Positions 6,628-12,775 of a stretch of 12,775 nt of DNA are shown here, in pieces. Numbering within the stretch: the first letter of the stretch is position 1; every line of letters begins with the position of its first letter. The stretch comes from Nocardioidaceae bacterium (lineage in GTDB: Bacteria > Actinomycetota > Actinomycetes > Propionibacteriales > Nocardioidaceae). The notes beneath the pieces were generated by a model. That model saw nothing but the letters and a program-made list of their open reading frames with translations. It did no database searches and was not told the origin of the DNA. Location: contig JAGQUE010000114.1 of the NCBI GenBank assembly GCA_020438665.1, positions 1 to 12,775 on the forward strand, in the 5' to 3' direction. The translations under genes and the position numbers were made by a program.

Positions 6628-8046
6628 CGCCGCGACCTGGCGCAGCGCCTCGACCGTACGGCGCACGTCCTCGTCGTCGGTGGTCCAGTTGGACACCGAG
6701 ATCCGCAGCACCGACCGGCCGTGCCATCGCGAGCCGGTGGTCCAGGCGGTGCCGTCCTCGAGCATCGCGCGTACGACGGCCTCGGTGCGCTCGTCGCTGC
6801 CGAAGCTGACGCAGAGCTGGGTGAAGCAGACGTCGTGGAGGACCTCGGCGCCATCGATGCTCGCGACGCCGTCGGCCAGCGCGGCCGCGTTGGCGCACAG
6901 GCCGTCGACGAGGTCGGCCACCCCGCGACGACCGAGTGACCGCAGCACCGCCCACACCGGGAGCGCCCGCCCACGGCGCGAGACCTCGGGCACCCGGTCG
7001 AGCGGGTCGCCGGCAGGGTCGTGGATCAGGTAGTCGCCGTGCATCCCCATCGCCGCCCGCAGCGCGGGCCGGTCCCGGACGATCGCGATGCCGCAGTCAT
7101 AGGGCACATTGAGCGTCTTGTGGGCGTCGGTGGTCCACGAGTCGGCGGCCTCATAGCCGGCGGTCAGGTGGCCGTGCTCGCCAGACGCGGCGGCGAACAG
7201 GCCGAACGCCCCGTCGACGTGCACCCACGCGCCATGACGGTGAGCGACCTCGATCGCCTCCTCGAACGGGTCGAACGCCCCAGAGTGGACGTTGCCCGCC
7301 TGGAGCACCACGATCATGGGGACGTCCCGACCAGAGGCGTCGTCCGAGGGCGTCACTGCTGTCGCCAGGGCGGCCGCCAGGTCATCGACCCTGATCCGGC
7401 CCTGCTCGTCGGCGGGCACGACCTCCGGCGCCCCGAGGCCGAGGTAGCGCAGTGCCAGGTCGACGGTGTCGTGACGCTCGGCACCGACCAGGACGCGCAC
7501 CCGCGGCGCCCCGGTGAGCCCGAGGGTGCCGACGTCCCAGCCAGCGCGGCGGAGTACGGCGTCGCGCGCCGACGCCAGGCAGGTGAAGTTGGACATCGTG
7601 GCACCGGTGACGAACCCGACGCCGGCGTCCTCCGGGAGCCCGAGCAGGTCCAGCAGCCAGGCGGTGGCCACGTCCTCGACCGCCGTACACGCCGGAGTGA
7701 CCAGCCGCAGCCCGGCGTTCTGGTCCCAGGCGGAGACCAGCCAGTCGGTGGCGAGCGCGGCCGGGTGGGTGCCGCCGATGACGAACCCGAAGAACCGGCC
7801 CGACCCCATCGCCGTCAGCCCGGGCTCGCACGCCGACGCCAGCAGGTCGACGGTCTCGGTCGCGGGACGCGGGTCGGCGGGCAGCCGCTCCCCCAGCCGG
7901 AGCCTGACGTCCTCGACCGACGCCTGCGGTGGCACCGGCCGGTCGCCCACCGAGCCCAGCCAGCTCACCGCATGTCGATGGGCCGCGTCCAGCGCACCCC
8001 GCTGGTCGTCGATCACGCCGGGCGTCGCTTCTGGTTCGGTCGCCAT
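6619..8046 (-). CDS. PLP-dependent group II decarboxylase-like enzyme
   Basis: Fold type I pyridoxal-phosphate enzyme of the amino-acid decarboxylase family (Pyridoxal_deC; aromatic amino acid, glutamate and aspartate decarboxylases), 475 residues, cytoplasmic. Seen: FVTGATMSNFTCLASARDAV (phosphate-binding region, 145-164), a ring-stacking histidine in AERHDTVD (H192), HVDGAFG with D278 for the pyridine nitrogen, and TTDAHKTLNVPYDCG with Schiff-base lysine K310. The C-terminal small domain ends with LRISVSNWTTDDEDVRRTVE. The substrate cannot be read; tyrosine, tryptophan or another amino acid are all possible. The frame stays open far upstream (to 8670), but that extension overlaps the neighbouring membrane-protein gene and looks non-native. 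I start at ATG 8046, where family-like sequence begins, although no clear ribosome site is visible. An ATG farther upstream, after GAGAGG, is an alternative. Confidence 0.88.
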   Translation of the reverse strand: MATEPEATPGVIDDQRGALDAAHRHAVSWLGSVGDRPVPPQASVEDVRLRLGERLPADPRPATETVDLLASACEPGLTAMGSGRFFGFVIGGTHPAALATDWLVSAWDQNAGLRLVTPACTAVEDVATAWLLDLLGLPEDAGVGFVTGATMSNFTCLASARDAVLRRAGWDVGTLGLTGAPRVRVLVGAERHDTVDLALRYLGLGAPEVVPADEQGRIRVDDLAAALATAVTPSDDASGRDVPMIVVLQAGNVHSGAFDPFEEAIEVAHRHGAWVHVDGAFGLFAAASGEHGHLTAGYEAADSWTTDAHKTLNVPYDCGIAIVRDRPALRAAMGMHGDYLIHDPAGDPLDRVPEVSRRGRALPVWAVLRSLGRRGVADLVDGLCANAAALADGVASIDGAEVLHDVCFTQLCVSFGSDERTEAVVRAMLEDGTAWTTGSRWHGRSVLRISVSNWTTDDEDVRRTVEALRQVAATV

Positions 8047-8111
8047 CGGTCGATTCTGACCCCGTGGGGCGGCGCCGTCATCCCCCAGACGTGCCATTAC
8101 CTCTCGGTGCG

Positions 8112-9065
8112 TCACGCGTTGACGGATACCCGCCGTCGGGCCGCGCCGAGCAGCAGTCGACCGAAGAGCCACAGGCTGACCGCCACACCCGTCAGCGCGA
8201 CGACGATGTGGAACGGCACCCCCTCCGGAGCCGCCCGCCACAGCTGGACGGCGAGCGGCGCGCCGACGACAGGCGCGAGCAGGAACGGCGCGTGCGTCCG
8301 CACTCCCCCGCCGCCGCCGAGGGCGAGCCCGGCGCCGGCCGCGTCGTCCGACCAGCGCCGCATCAGCCACCAGGTGACCGCGAGGACGAGCGGCAGCACG
8401 AGATAGAGCGGGCTCGGCGCCAGCACGAACCTCACCAGCCAGCCGACCAGCAGGATCACCGGCGCCACGAGCAGCACCCGCCGCGACGGCACCGCCACGT
8501 GACCGACCCGGTCGAGCACGAGCTGACCGACCGGCACCAACAGGCCGAGACCGACCAGATAGGCCGCCGTCGCCCCCAGGGACGGCATCGTGCCGCGTTC
8601 GATCGGCCACCACGACGCCCACAGCCCGGCGGCCACGCCCACGACGAGCCAGGTGACGACCCGCCGCCACATCGGCCAGCGCCCCGCCACCCGACCTATC
8701 CCGACGACGACCAGTCCGGTGACCAAGGCATGCCAGGCCAGCGGCGTCCAGACGACCTGGAACGGGAAGGCGTCATACATCGTCGCGACGACCACACCCT
8801 CGATGGTCCAGCCCAGGACGGCACCGCCGAGGAAGACGGCCCGCCAGCCCTGGACGCCGGTCACCAGCACCATCGACAGCGCGGCAGCCGAGCAGACGGC
8901 GTACGCCAGCCAGGTCAGCGCCAGCTCGACGACCGTCACCTGCTCCCGCGGTGCGGACCAGAACAGCATCTCCGATCCCCACAGCGTGATCGCGCCGAGG
9001 GCACCGGACGCCATCAGATAGGTCTTCACCCGAGCATCATCGGCGCTCACGGGCCTCCACCACAT
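8112..9065 (-). CDS. Polytopic membrane protein, unknown function
   Basis: Not recognised. 317 residues with about nine or ten hydrophobic segments (near 17-36, 46-69, 76-97, 107-124, 134-152, 163-182, 197-213, 219-234, 258-275, 284-306). The most distinctive, probably functional stretch is GWTIEGVVVATMYDAF (85-100) followed by FQVVWTPLAWHALVTGL, which puts E89, Y97, D98 and H112 in or near the membrane. Segment 8 is followed by a short Arg/Asp/Gly-rich loop. The start is uncertain: ATG 9065 has no ribosome site and lies just behind a hairpin, while GTG 9050 follows GGTGGAGG with only 3 nt spacing. It is 65 nt upstream of the decarboxylase on the same strand and may share a transcript. An enzyme acting on a lipid or isoprenoid is conceivable but unsupported. 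Confidence 0.78.
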   Translation of the reverse strand: MWWRPVSADDARVKTYLMASGALGAITLWGSEMLFWSAPREQVTVVELALTWLAYAVCSAAALSMVLVTGVQGWRAVFLGGAVLGWTIEGVVVATMYDAFPFQVVWTPLAWHALVTGLVVVGIGRVAGRWPMWRRVVTWLVVGVAAGLWASWWPIERGTMPSLGATAAYLVGLGLLVPVGQLVLDRVGHVAVPSRRVLLVAPVILLVGWLVRFVLAPSPLYLVLPLVLAVTWWLMRRWSDDAAGAGLALGGGGGVRTHAPFLLAPVVGAPLAVQLWRAAPEGVPFHIVVALTGVAVSLWLFGRLLLGAARRRVSVNA

Positions 9066-9071
9066 CGGGGA

Positions 9072-9091
9072 CGACCCCGAGACCGGGGTCG
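9072..9091. other. Perfect 8-bp hairpin with a 4-nt loop
   Basis: CGACCCCG (9072-9079), loop AGAC, CGGGGTCG (9084-9091). It lies between the HNH gene's 3' end and the membrane protein's 5' end, 6 nt upstream of ATG 9065. It has no T-run on either strand. It could be a weak terminator for the HNH transcript or a structured leader of the membrane-protein mRNA. Confidence 0.55.
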
Positions 9092-9187
9092 GGGTTCAGC
9101 CCGCAGCAGCCGGCGATGAGATGGGTCGTCTGGGTCACGACACGTCAAGGCGTCGGTCGGGCATGGGGCACCGGGCAGCCGAGGGTC

Positions 9188-10471
9188 TCAGCTGCGCCGA
9201 TGGAACCTCACGCGACCATCGGGCGGGCGCTCGACCGCATAGGTGGGGTCGTGGGCACGATGGTGGTGGTGGGCGCACAGCAGCCCGCCGTCGGCGAGGT
9301 CGGTCCGACCACCCAGGGCCCAGGGGTTCCAGTGATGGGCCTCGCACCAGACGGCGGGGATCTGGCAGCCGTCGGCGAGGCAGTGACGGTCTCGCAGCTG
9401 CATGGCCTTGCGCTGGGGCGGGTTGAAGAGCCTCCTGGTCCGGCCCAGGTCGAGCGGCCTGGAGTCGCCGCCGAGCACCACCGGGATCAGGTCGGCCATG
9501 CACGCGAGCCGACGAGCGTCCGCGGCGGTCAGCAGCAGGGGCTCGTCGGAGCCGGCTACGTGGCTCGCGCCGACGACCTCGGCCGCCGCGAGATCGCGGC
9601 GCAGCTGGTCGAGGCTCAGAGTGATCATGATCGTGGTGGCGTCGCCGCCGTGGATCGGAAGCCGTTGGGGATCGATGCTCTCGAGAAGCTGACAGAACGC
9701 CTCACCGAGCCGCCGCCCATAGGGGAGCCGCCTGACCGGGTCGTCGGTCTTCGCCCCGGTCGGTAGCAGGCCCACCGGGTCGCTCCCGGCGGCCCTGCGA
9801 GGGTTGGTGAACGCCTCGAGATAGGTGGCGAGTCTGGAGGCGGACACGTCGGGCAGCAGGCCACTGATCCGCGTCATGCCGTCGCCACCGCGGCGGAGCA
9901 TGAGCGTGGTCTGGCGGTGGGCGGCCGCCTCGATCGCGGCGAGCCGCTTGGCCTCGGCCGCCTCGCCGATCTCGGGGGCCAGCATCTCGATGACGTGGCG
10001 CCCCAGGTTGGCCAGCTCGCGCGGTCCGAAGGAGCCGGCCTCCTTGACCAGGCGCGCCTCCGCAGCCGAGACCAGATCGGCAGGGATGTCCTCGGGGAGC
10101 CGGTCCAAGGCGGTGGCGATCACCTGGGCCTGCGCCCGGGTGACCTCGCCGTCGCGCATCGCGGCACCCAGCACCGGGAAGCGGGTGTCTATCGCCAGCG
10201 CGAGCCGCAGGTCCCTCCGCACGTCGTCGAACCGCTCCCGGCCGTGGCGGGCCAGCCACTCGGCGGCGTCACGGGCCGCGTTGTCGTCGGCCACGTCGTC
10301 GGCACAGGCGAGCACCCGCAGCCGCAGCTCGTCGAGCCGTGCTCCGACCCGGGTGAGCTCAGTGAGCGCCGCGGCCTTGTCGCTCGTGGACATGAACACG
10401 GGGTTGGTCCCGGCGACGTCCGCCAGGGTGGCGGCGAGCGCAGAGGCCGCTTCGAGGATCGGGTGGCACAT
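9188..10471 (-). CDS. DUF222 / HNH endonuclease domain protein (13E12-repeat type)
   Basis: 427 residues with an N-terminal helical DUF222 region (about 30-300; typical stretch MRDGEVTRAQAQVIATALDR) and a C-terminal HNH nuclease domain. HNH residues: zinc-type cysteines C364 and C369 (DRHCLADGCQ), C376-E377-A-H379-H380 (WCEAHHWNPWALGGRTDL) and LLCAHHHH (C399, H401-404), all intact. Start ATG 10471 has AAGGAGG 8 nt upstream (10480-10486, complement). This family is multicopy in actinobacterial genomes and is related to the REP13E12 elements of mycobacteria. I see no flanking inverted or direct repeats marking a mobile unit here. Its codon habits match the surrounding genes. The biological role of the family is not established; DNA cleavage is inferred from the motif. 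A good promoter lies at 10681-10709. Confidence 0.93.
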   Translation of the reverse strand: MCHPILEAASALAATLADVAGTNPVFMSTSDKAAALTELTRVGARLDELRLRVLACADDVADDNAARDAAEWLARHGRERFDDVRRDLRLALAIDTRFPVLGAAMRDGEVTRAQAQVIATALDRLPEDIPADLVSAAEARLVKEAGSFGPRELANLGRHVIEMLAPEIGEAAEAKRLAAIEAAAHRQTTLMLRRGGDGMTRISGLLPDVSASRLATYLEAFTNPRRAAGSDPVGLLPTGAKTDDPVRRLPYGRRLGEAFCQLLESIDPQRLPIHGGDATTIMITLSLDQLRRDLAAAEVVGASHVAGSDEPLLLTAADARRLACMADLIPVVLGGDSRPLDLGRTRRLFNPPQRKAMQLRDRHCLADGCQIPAVWCEAHHWNPWALGGRTDLADGGLLCAHHHHRAHDPTYAVERPPDGRVRFHRRS

Positions 10472-10556
10472 CGGGCGGTCCTCCTTCCGTCAACGACGCA
10501 GACGGAGCTCACGGGAGCTCACTGTCCGGGTCGCCGCGGTTGGTGGACCCATCCTG

Positions 10557-10588
10557 GGGGTACAGATGCAGCTCGGGCGATCTGCCCC
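10557..10588 (-). other. Leader hairpin in the HNH mRNA
   Basis: On the minus strand GGGG-CAGAT pairs with ATCTG-(TA)-CCCC: a 9-bp stem with a 2-nt bulge and a 12-nt GC-rich loop. It sits in the roughly 200-nt leader between the predicted start site and the HNH start codon. No known riboswitch class was recognised. Confidence 0.45.
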
Positions 10589-10680
10589 TGTGGCTGCCGA
10601 ACCATCACGACTGACACGTTGACGTCCGGGAAAGCGCACCCTTCCGTGGGTGGCCCGATCCGCTACTGATGCTTGGTTCC

Positions 10681-10709
10681 ACCTTAGGCGCCCAGCCAAC
10701 CCGTGTCAA
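10681..10709 (-). promoter_or_regulatory. Sigma70-type promoter for the HNH gene
   Basis: On the minus strand TTGACA (10704-10709) and TAAGGT (10681-10686) are separated by exactly 17 nt: a consensus -35 and a common actinobacterial -10. Transcription would start near 10674, leaving a leader of about 200 nt. Confidence 0.72.
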
Positions 10710-10834
10710 CACTTTTCACACATCAGTTCGATCAGCCAGGAGCGGGGCCCCATACCTGTCGCCGGAGCCTGGGATTGGCCACAATCCGTCCCACGGCGGC
10801 AACCCGCCGTCAGCCCCGACCGGAAGGCGGTCCG

Positions 10835-11536
10835 ATGGTGAACGTTCCAACACGGTGGCACGGTGCCCTGACAGCGATGGGCCTGATGACGGGAGGCATC
10901 GTCGTCGGCAGTCTCGGCACGCTGGCGATCAACGCCGACAAGGTGGACGGCTTCGACGCGGTCAACGCCAAGGCCGGCGCCACCAAGCGCGCCGGCAAGC
11001 TGGTCGCGACCGACAAGCAGGGTCGGGTGCCCGACGCCAGCAAGCTGGGCGGCCTGAGTCGCAAGAAGCTGTCGACCATGTCGATCCCGCCGACGGCCGC
11101 ATACGCCAGCAGTATCGCCACGATGAGCGCCGATGGTCCGGTCCTCCCGGACACCGGGAACGGCACCATGCGCGTGGCGTTCGTCGTACCACCCGGTCAC
11201 CGCGCGAGCGACCCCGTCACGATGGACGTCGTCTATCGGGAGTTCTCGGCGGGAGCCTGCACCCTGTCCCTGGCGACCGGCGGCCTGGCCGGGCCGGACG
11301 CGCCCAACGACCAGCCCAACGTCCACAACGGCGCCTGGGACATCCCCGGACCCGGTGTCTTCACAGGCACGATCGACGTCCCCGCCGGCGCCGGATCGGG
11401 GCACACGGCCAGGTTCACCTGGCCCTTCGCGGCCGACCCCGGCATGTTCGTCCAGTTCGCCCTCACCCGCTTGGGCGACGACGCGGCCGACACCTGCGCC
11501 GAGGTGACGGTCGTGGGGATGCAGGTCAACTACTGA
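10835..11536 (+). CDS. Secreted or membrane-anchored protein with VDG motif, unknown function
   Basis: 233 residues. ATG 10835 is chosen because GGAAGG lies 7 nt upstream and the N-terminal hydrophobic segment starts here; an upstream in-frame start near 10703 would add 44 low-complexity residues overlapping the HNH promoter. Seen: a hydrophobic segment about 10-31 (signal peptide or anchor), then NADKVDGFDAVNAKAGATKR and GKLVATDKQGRVPDASKLGG (about 33-73). This VDG-x-A plus 'GKLVAT..GR.P' pattern recurs in actinobacterial exported proteins, as I recall. The rest (about 85-233) is Gly/Pro/Thr-rich and probably beta-structured, with two cysteines (C142, C221) that could form a disulfide outside the cell. 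No catalytic motif is visible. Stand-alone gene, divergent from the HNH gene and 193 nt before terC. Confidence 0.82.
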   Translation: MVNVPTRWHGALTAMGLMTGGIVVGSLGTLAINADKVDGFDAVNAKAGATKRAGKLVATDKQGRVPDASKLGGLSRKKLSTMSIPPTAAYASSIATMSADGPVLPDTGNGTMRVAFVVPPGHRASDPVTMDVVYREFSAGACTLSLATGGLAGPDAPNDQPNVHNGAWDIPGPGVFTGTIDVPAGAGSGHTARFTWPFAADPGMFVQFALTRLGDDAADTCAEVTVVGMQVNY

Positions 11537-11545
11537 CGCGGGCAC

Positions 11546-11574
11546 TTGATTCTGATCCCCAATACCTGAATACT
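11546..11574 (+). promoter_or_regulatory. Promoter of the terC riboswitch transcript
   Basis: TTGATT (11546-11551), 17-nt spacer, AATACT (11569-11574). Each hexamer matches four of six consensus bases. The expected start near 11581 falls just ahead of the riboswitch aptamer at 11587, which supports the assignment. Confidence 0.6.
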
Positions 11575-11588
11575 ACTTCTTGTATTGG
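11559..11588. promoter_or_regulatory. Inverted repeat across the terC -10 region
   Basis: CCAATAC (11559-11565) and GTATTGG (11582-11588) are perfect 7-bp inverted arms 16 bp apart, embracing the -10 and predicted start. Only the right arm would be transcribed, so a DNA-level operator is likelier than an RNA hairpin, unless it terminates transcripts from the upstream gene. Confidence 0.45.
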
Positions 11589-11682
11589 AGGGGAGTAACC
11601 CCCGACGGCCCATCGTCAGTACGGCCCGCCCGACGCGGGTTCCGGTGGGTCGGGTCGCCTCGTGCGGCCGGGTGAGACCTCC
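11587..11682 (+). promoter_or_regulatory. yybP-ykoY manganese riboswitch aptamer
   Basis: The conserved blocks appear in the right order: GGGGAGTAACCCC at 11590-11602, CGTCAGTACGG beginning at 11614, and GCCGGGTGAGACC ending at 11679. P1 is GGAGG (11587-11591) with CCTCC (11678-11682). Internal stems include GACG/CGTC and CCCGC/GCGGG. This class binds Mn2+ between two loops and usually switches on TerC-family or other Mn2+ efflux genes; the gene directly downstream is TerC-family. Assigned by eye against the known consensus, not by a covariance model. Confidence 0.9.
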
Positions 11683-11729
11683 GGAGGAGAGCTGTCGCGC
11701 ACGCGGCAGCCCGACACCGGAGGAACACC
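11678..11729 (+). promoter_or_regulatory. Riboswitch expression platform and terC ribosome site
   Basis: CCTCC (11678-11682) is complementary to three GGAGG stretches: P1 (11587-11591), the adjacent 11683-11687, and the ribosome site 11719-11723, 6 nt before the ATG. Ligand-bound P1 would hold CCTCC and leave the ribosome site free; otherwise CCTCC could mask it. An 8-bp hairpin (GCTGTCGC with GCGGCAGC, 11691-11710) would bring the two together. No T-run is present, so translational control is inferred. Confidence 0.55.
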
Positions 11730-12713
11730 ATGGATGTCCCACTCTGGGCCTGGGCCGCGGTCCTCGCCGCCATCGTGGCGATGCTGGCCGTCGACCTGGT
11801 CGCCCATCGCAAGGCCCACGTCGTCTCGGTCCGCGAGGCCGCCGTCTGGAGCGCCATCTGGGTGGCGCTCGGACTGGGCTTCGGCGCGATCGTCTGGGCG
11901 GCGTACGGCGCCCAGGCTGGTGGTGAGTATTTCGCCGGCTACCTCATCGAGAAGAGCCTGGCCGTCGACAACGTCTTCGTCTTCGCGCTGATCTTCACCG
12001 CGTTCGCCGTACCGCCGAAATATCAGCACCGCGTGCTGTTCTATGGCGTCCTCGGGGCGCTGGTCTTCCGCGCGGTCTTCATCGCCGGCGGCGTCGCGCT
12101 GCTCGACCGCTTCCACTGGGTGCTCTATCTGTTCGGCGCGTTCCTGGTCCTGACCGGCGTCAAGATGCTGCGCCAGCGCCACGGCCACACCGACCCGATG
12201 AACAGCCGCACCATCAAGGTCGTCCGGCGCGTCCTCCCCACCACCGATGAGTACGCCGGCCAGCGGTTCTGGGTGCGCCAGGGTGCCAGGTGGGTCGCCA
12301 CGCCGCTCTTCGTGGTGCTCGTCCTGGTCGAGGTGACCGACATCGTCTTCGCCGTCGACTCGATCCCGGCGATCCTCGCGGTGACGCAGGAGCCGTTCCT
12401 GGTGTTCACGAGCAACGCCTTCGCGATCCTGGGCCTGCGGGCGATGTACTTCCTGCTCGCGGACCTCATGCACCGCTTCATCTATCTCAAGGTCGGGCTC
12501 GCCGCGATCCTCGTCTTCGTCGGGGCCAAGATGCTCCTCCTCGACGTGCTCAAGGTCCCGACCTTCCTCTCCCTCGGCGTGATCGCCGCCTGCATCACGA
12601 TCGCCGTCGTCGCCTCGCTCCGGGCCACCCGCCCGGCCGCGCGCGCCGTCGTACTCCCCGACCCGTCCGACCAGCCCACCGCCCCCACCGAGAAGCAGGA
12701 GATGCCGTCATGA
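11730..12713 (+). CDS. terC: TerC-family integral membrane protein, probable Mn2+ exporter
   Basis: 327 residues, TerC/Alx family of the inner membrane. Hydrophobic segments near 6-24, 38-58, 72-92, 104-124, 129-146, 190-210, 224-245, 256-272 and 278-297. The acidic transport motifs are intact: EKSLAVDN (E74, D80) and EVTDIVFAVDSIPA (E201, D204, D210). A charged cytoplasmic loop (147-188) includes HGHTDPMNSR; the tail is Pro/Glu-rich and polar. Family members were named for tellurite resistance, but those behind yybP-ykoY riboswitches are implicated in Mn2+ efflux, and this gene has such a riboswitch in its 193-nt leader. Start ATG 11730 has GGAGGA 5 nt upstream. The stop overlaps the next gene's ATG (ATGA), so the downstream product is coupled and may serve the same function. 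Confidence 0.94.
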   Translation: MDVPLWAWAAVLAAIVAMLAVDLVAHRKAHVVSVREAAVWSAIWVALGLGFGAIVWAAYGAQAGGEYFAGYLIEKSLAVDNVFVFALIFTAFAVPPKYQHRVLFYGVLGALVFRAVFIAGGVALLDRFHWVLYLFGAFLVLTGVKMLRQRHGHTDPMNSRTIKVVRRVLPTTDEYAGQRFWVRQGARWVATPLFVVLVLVEVTDIVFAVDSIPAILAVTQEPFLVFTSNAFAILGLRAMYFLLADLMHRFIYLKVGLAAILVFVGAKMLLLDVLKVPTFLSLGVIAACITIAVVASLRATRPAARAVVLPDPSDQPTAPTEKQEMPS

Positions 12714-12775
12714 CCCCGACCGCCCCGGCAAGCGCCGTACGCCGCCTCGACCACCTGGCCAACCTCGACCACCTG
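12710..12775 (+). CDS. 5' fragment of the next gene, coupled to terC
   Basis: Twenty-two codons up to the right edge: MTPTAPASAVRRLDHLANLD followed by HL. The ATG overlaps the terC stop by 4 nt, and AGGAG (12697-12701) lies 8 nt upstream, so it is very likely a real coupled gene. It is too short to identify; a short direct repeat LDHL appears at residues 13-16 and 19-22. Confidence 0.7.
   Translation, partial: MTPTAPASAVRRLDHLANLDHL

Larger units (their letters stand above)
10472..10834. other. Divergent intergenic region, 363 bp, no gene
   Basis: Separates the minus-strand HNH gene from the plus-strand VDG protein gene. It holds the HNH ribosome site (10480-10486), a direct repeat of GAGCTCAC near 10506-10522, the leader hairpin at 10557-10588, the HNH promoter at 10681-10709 and the ribosome site of the plus gene (GGAAGG, 10822-10827). 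I could not assign a convincing plus-strand promoter. Open frames crossing it have no ribosome site or family resemblance. Confidence 0.75.

Noticed and set aside
8047..8670. 208-codon N-terminal extension of the decarboxylase frame
   Set aside because: Overlaps the membrane-protein gene on the same strand in another frame, is Arg/Ala-rich, and precedes the point where family-like sequence begins.
7021..9119. Two overlapping long plus-strand frames (7021-8406, 7929-9119)
   Set aside because: Antisense to the decarboxylase and membrane protein; compositions rich in Arg, Pro, His and Gln without motifs.
9188..10471. HNH gene as part of a mobile intron, prophage or insertion element
   Set aside because: No integrase, reverse transcriptase, terminal repeats or target duplication nearby, and codon habits match the neighbours.
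10500..10610. Possible 28-codon upstream ORF in the HNH leader (minus strand)
   Set aside because: It has an ATG and a stop but no ribosome site, and its sequence suggests no known leader-peptide type.
10669..11598. Plus-strand frame of 309 codons overlapping the VDG protein
   Set aside because: Dominated by Arg/Gly low complexity; the other frame has the ribosome site, signal segment and recognisable pattern.
11616..12473. Minus-strand frame opposite terC
   Set aside because: Antisense to a clear TerC gene and the riboswitch; Glu/Asp/Arg-rich shadow.

Overview
The window is very GC-rich, densely coded DNA with GTG and TTG starts and strong AAGGAGG-type ribosome sites. It also carries a DUF222/HNH endonuclease gene and a TerC gene behind a yybP-ykoY riboswitch. 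Together these point to an actinobacterial chromosome, plausibly Nocardioides-like; the genus is inference. All genes share one odd word usage (TAT for tyrosine, GTA valine codons almost only inside CGTAC), so nothing looks recently imported.

Region 1 (1-5859) is a sugar-acid catabolic locus. On the minus strand the left edge cuts an L-fuconate dehydratase of the enolase superfamily. Diverging from it on the plus strand are an RbsC-type permease, a single-domain sugar ABC ATPase, a lipoprotein sugar-binding protein, an amidohydrolase resembling L-fucono-1,5-lactonase, and a FadR-type GntR regulator. Lactonase plus dehydratase are consecutive steps of the non-phosphorylating (oxidative) L-fucose route, so the transporter probably imports L-fucose or a close relative. 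The divergent intergenic region holds two copies of GACATAGGATGT in opposite orientation. Each carries a TAGGAT -10-like hexamer pointing at its own gene, which makes them good candidate operators for the regulator encoded at the operon's end.

Region 2 (5876-9065) is a minus-strand run: an unrecognised polytopic membrane protein, a group II PLP-dependent decarboxylase, and a small proline-rich protein with two membrane segments. Two of these genes end inside 18-bp tandem duplications that include the stop codon and keep the reading frame. The sugar-binding protein gene in region 1 ends in a comparable 14-bp triplication.

Region 3 (9188-11536) has a minus-strand DUF222/HNH endonuclease with a clear promoter and a leader of about 200 nt. 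It diverges from a secreted or membrane-anchored protein of unknown function with a VDG motif.

Region 4 (11537-12775) has a promoter, a well-matched yybP-ykoY manganese riboswitch, a TerC-family membrane protein (probable Mn2+ exporter), and the first 22 codons of a translationally coupled gene cut by the right edge. No tRNA, rRNA, CRISPR array, IS element or phage module was found.
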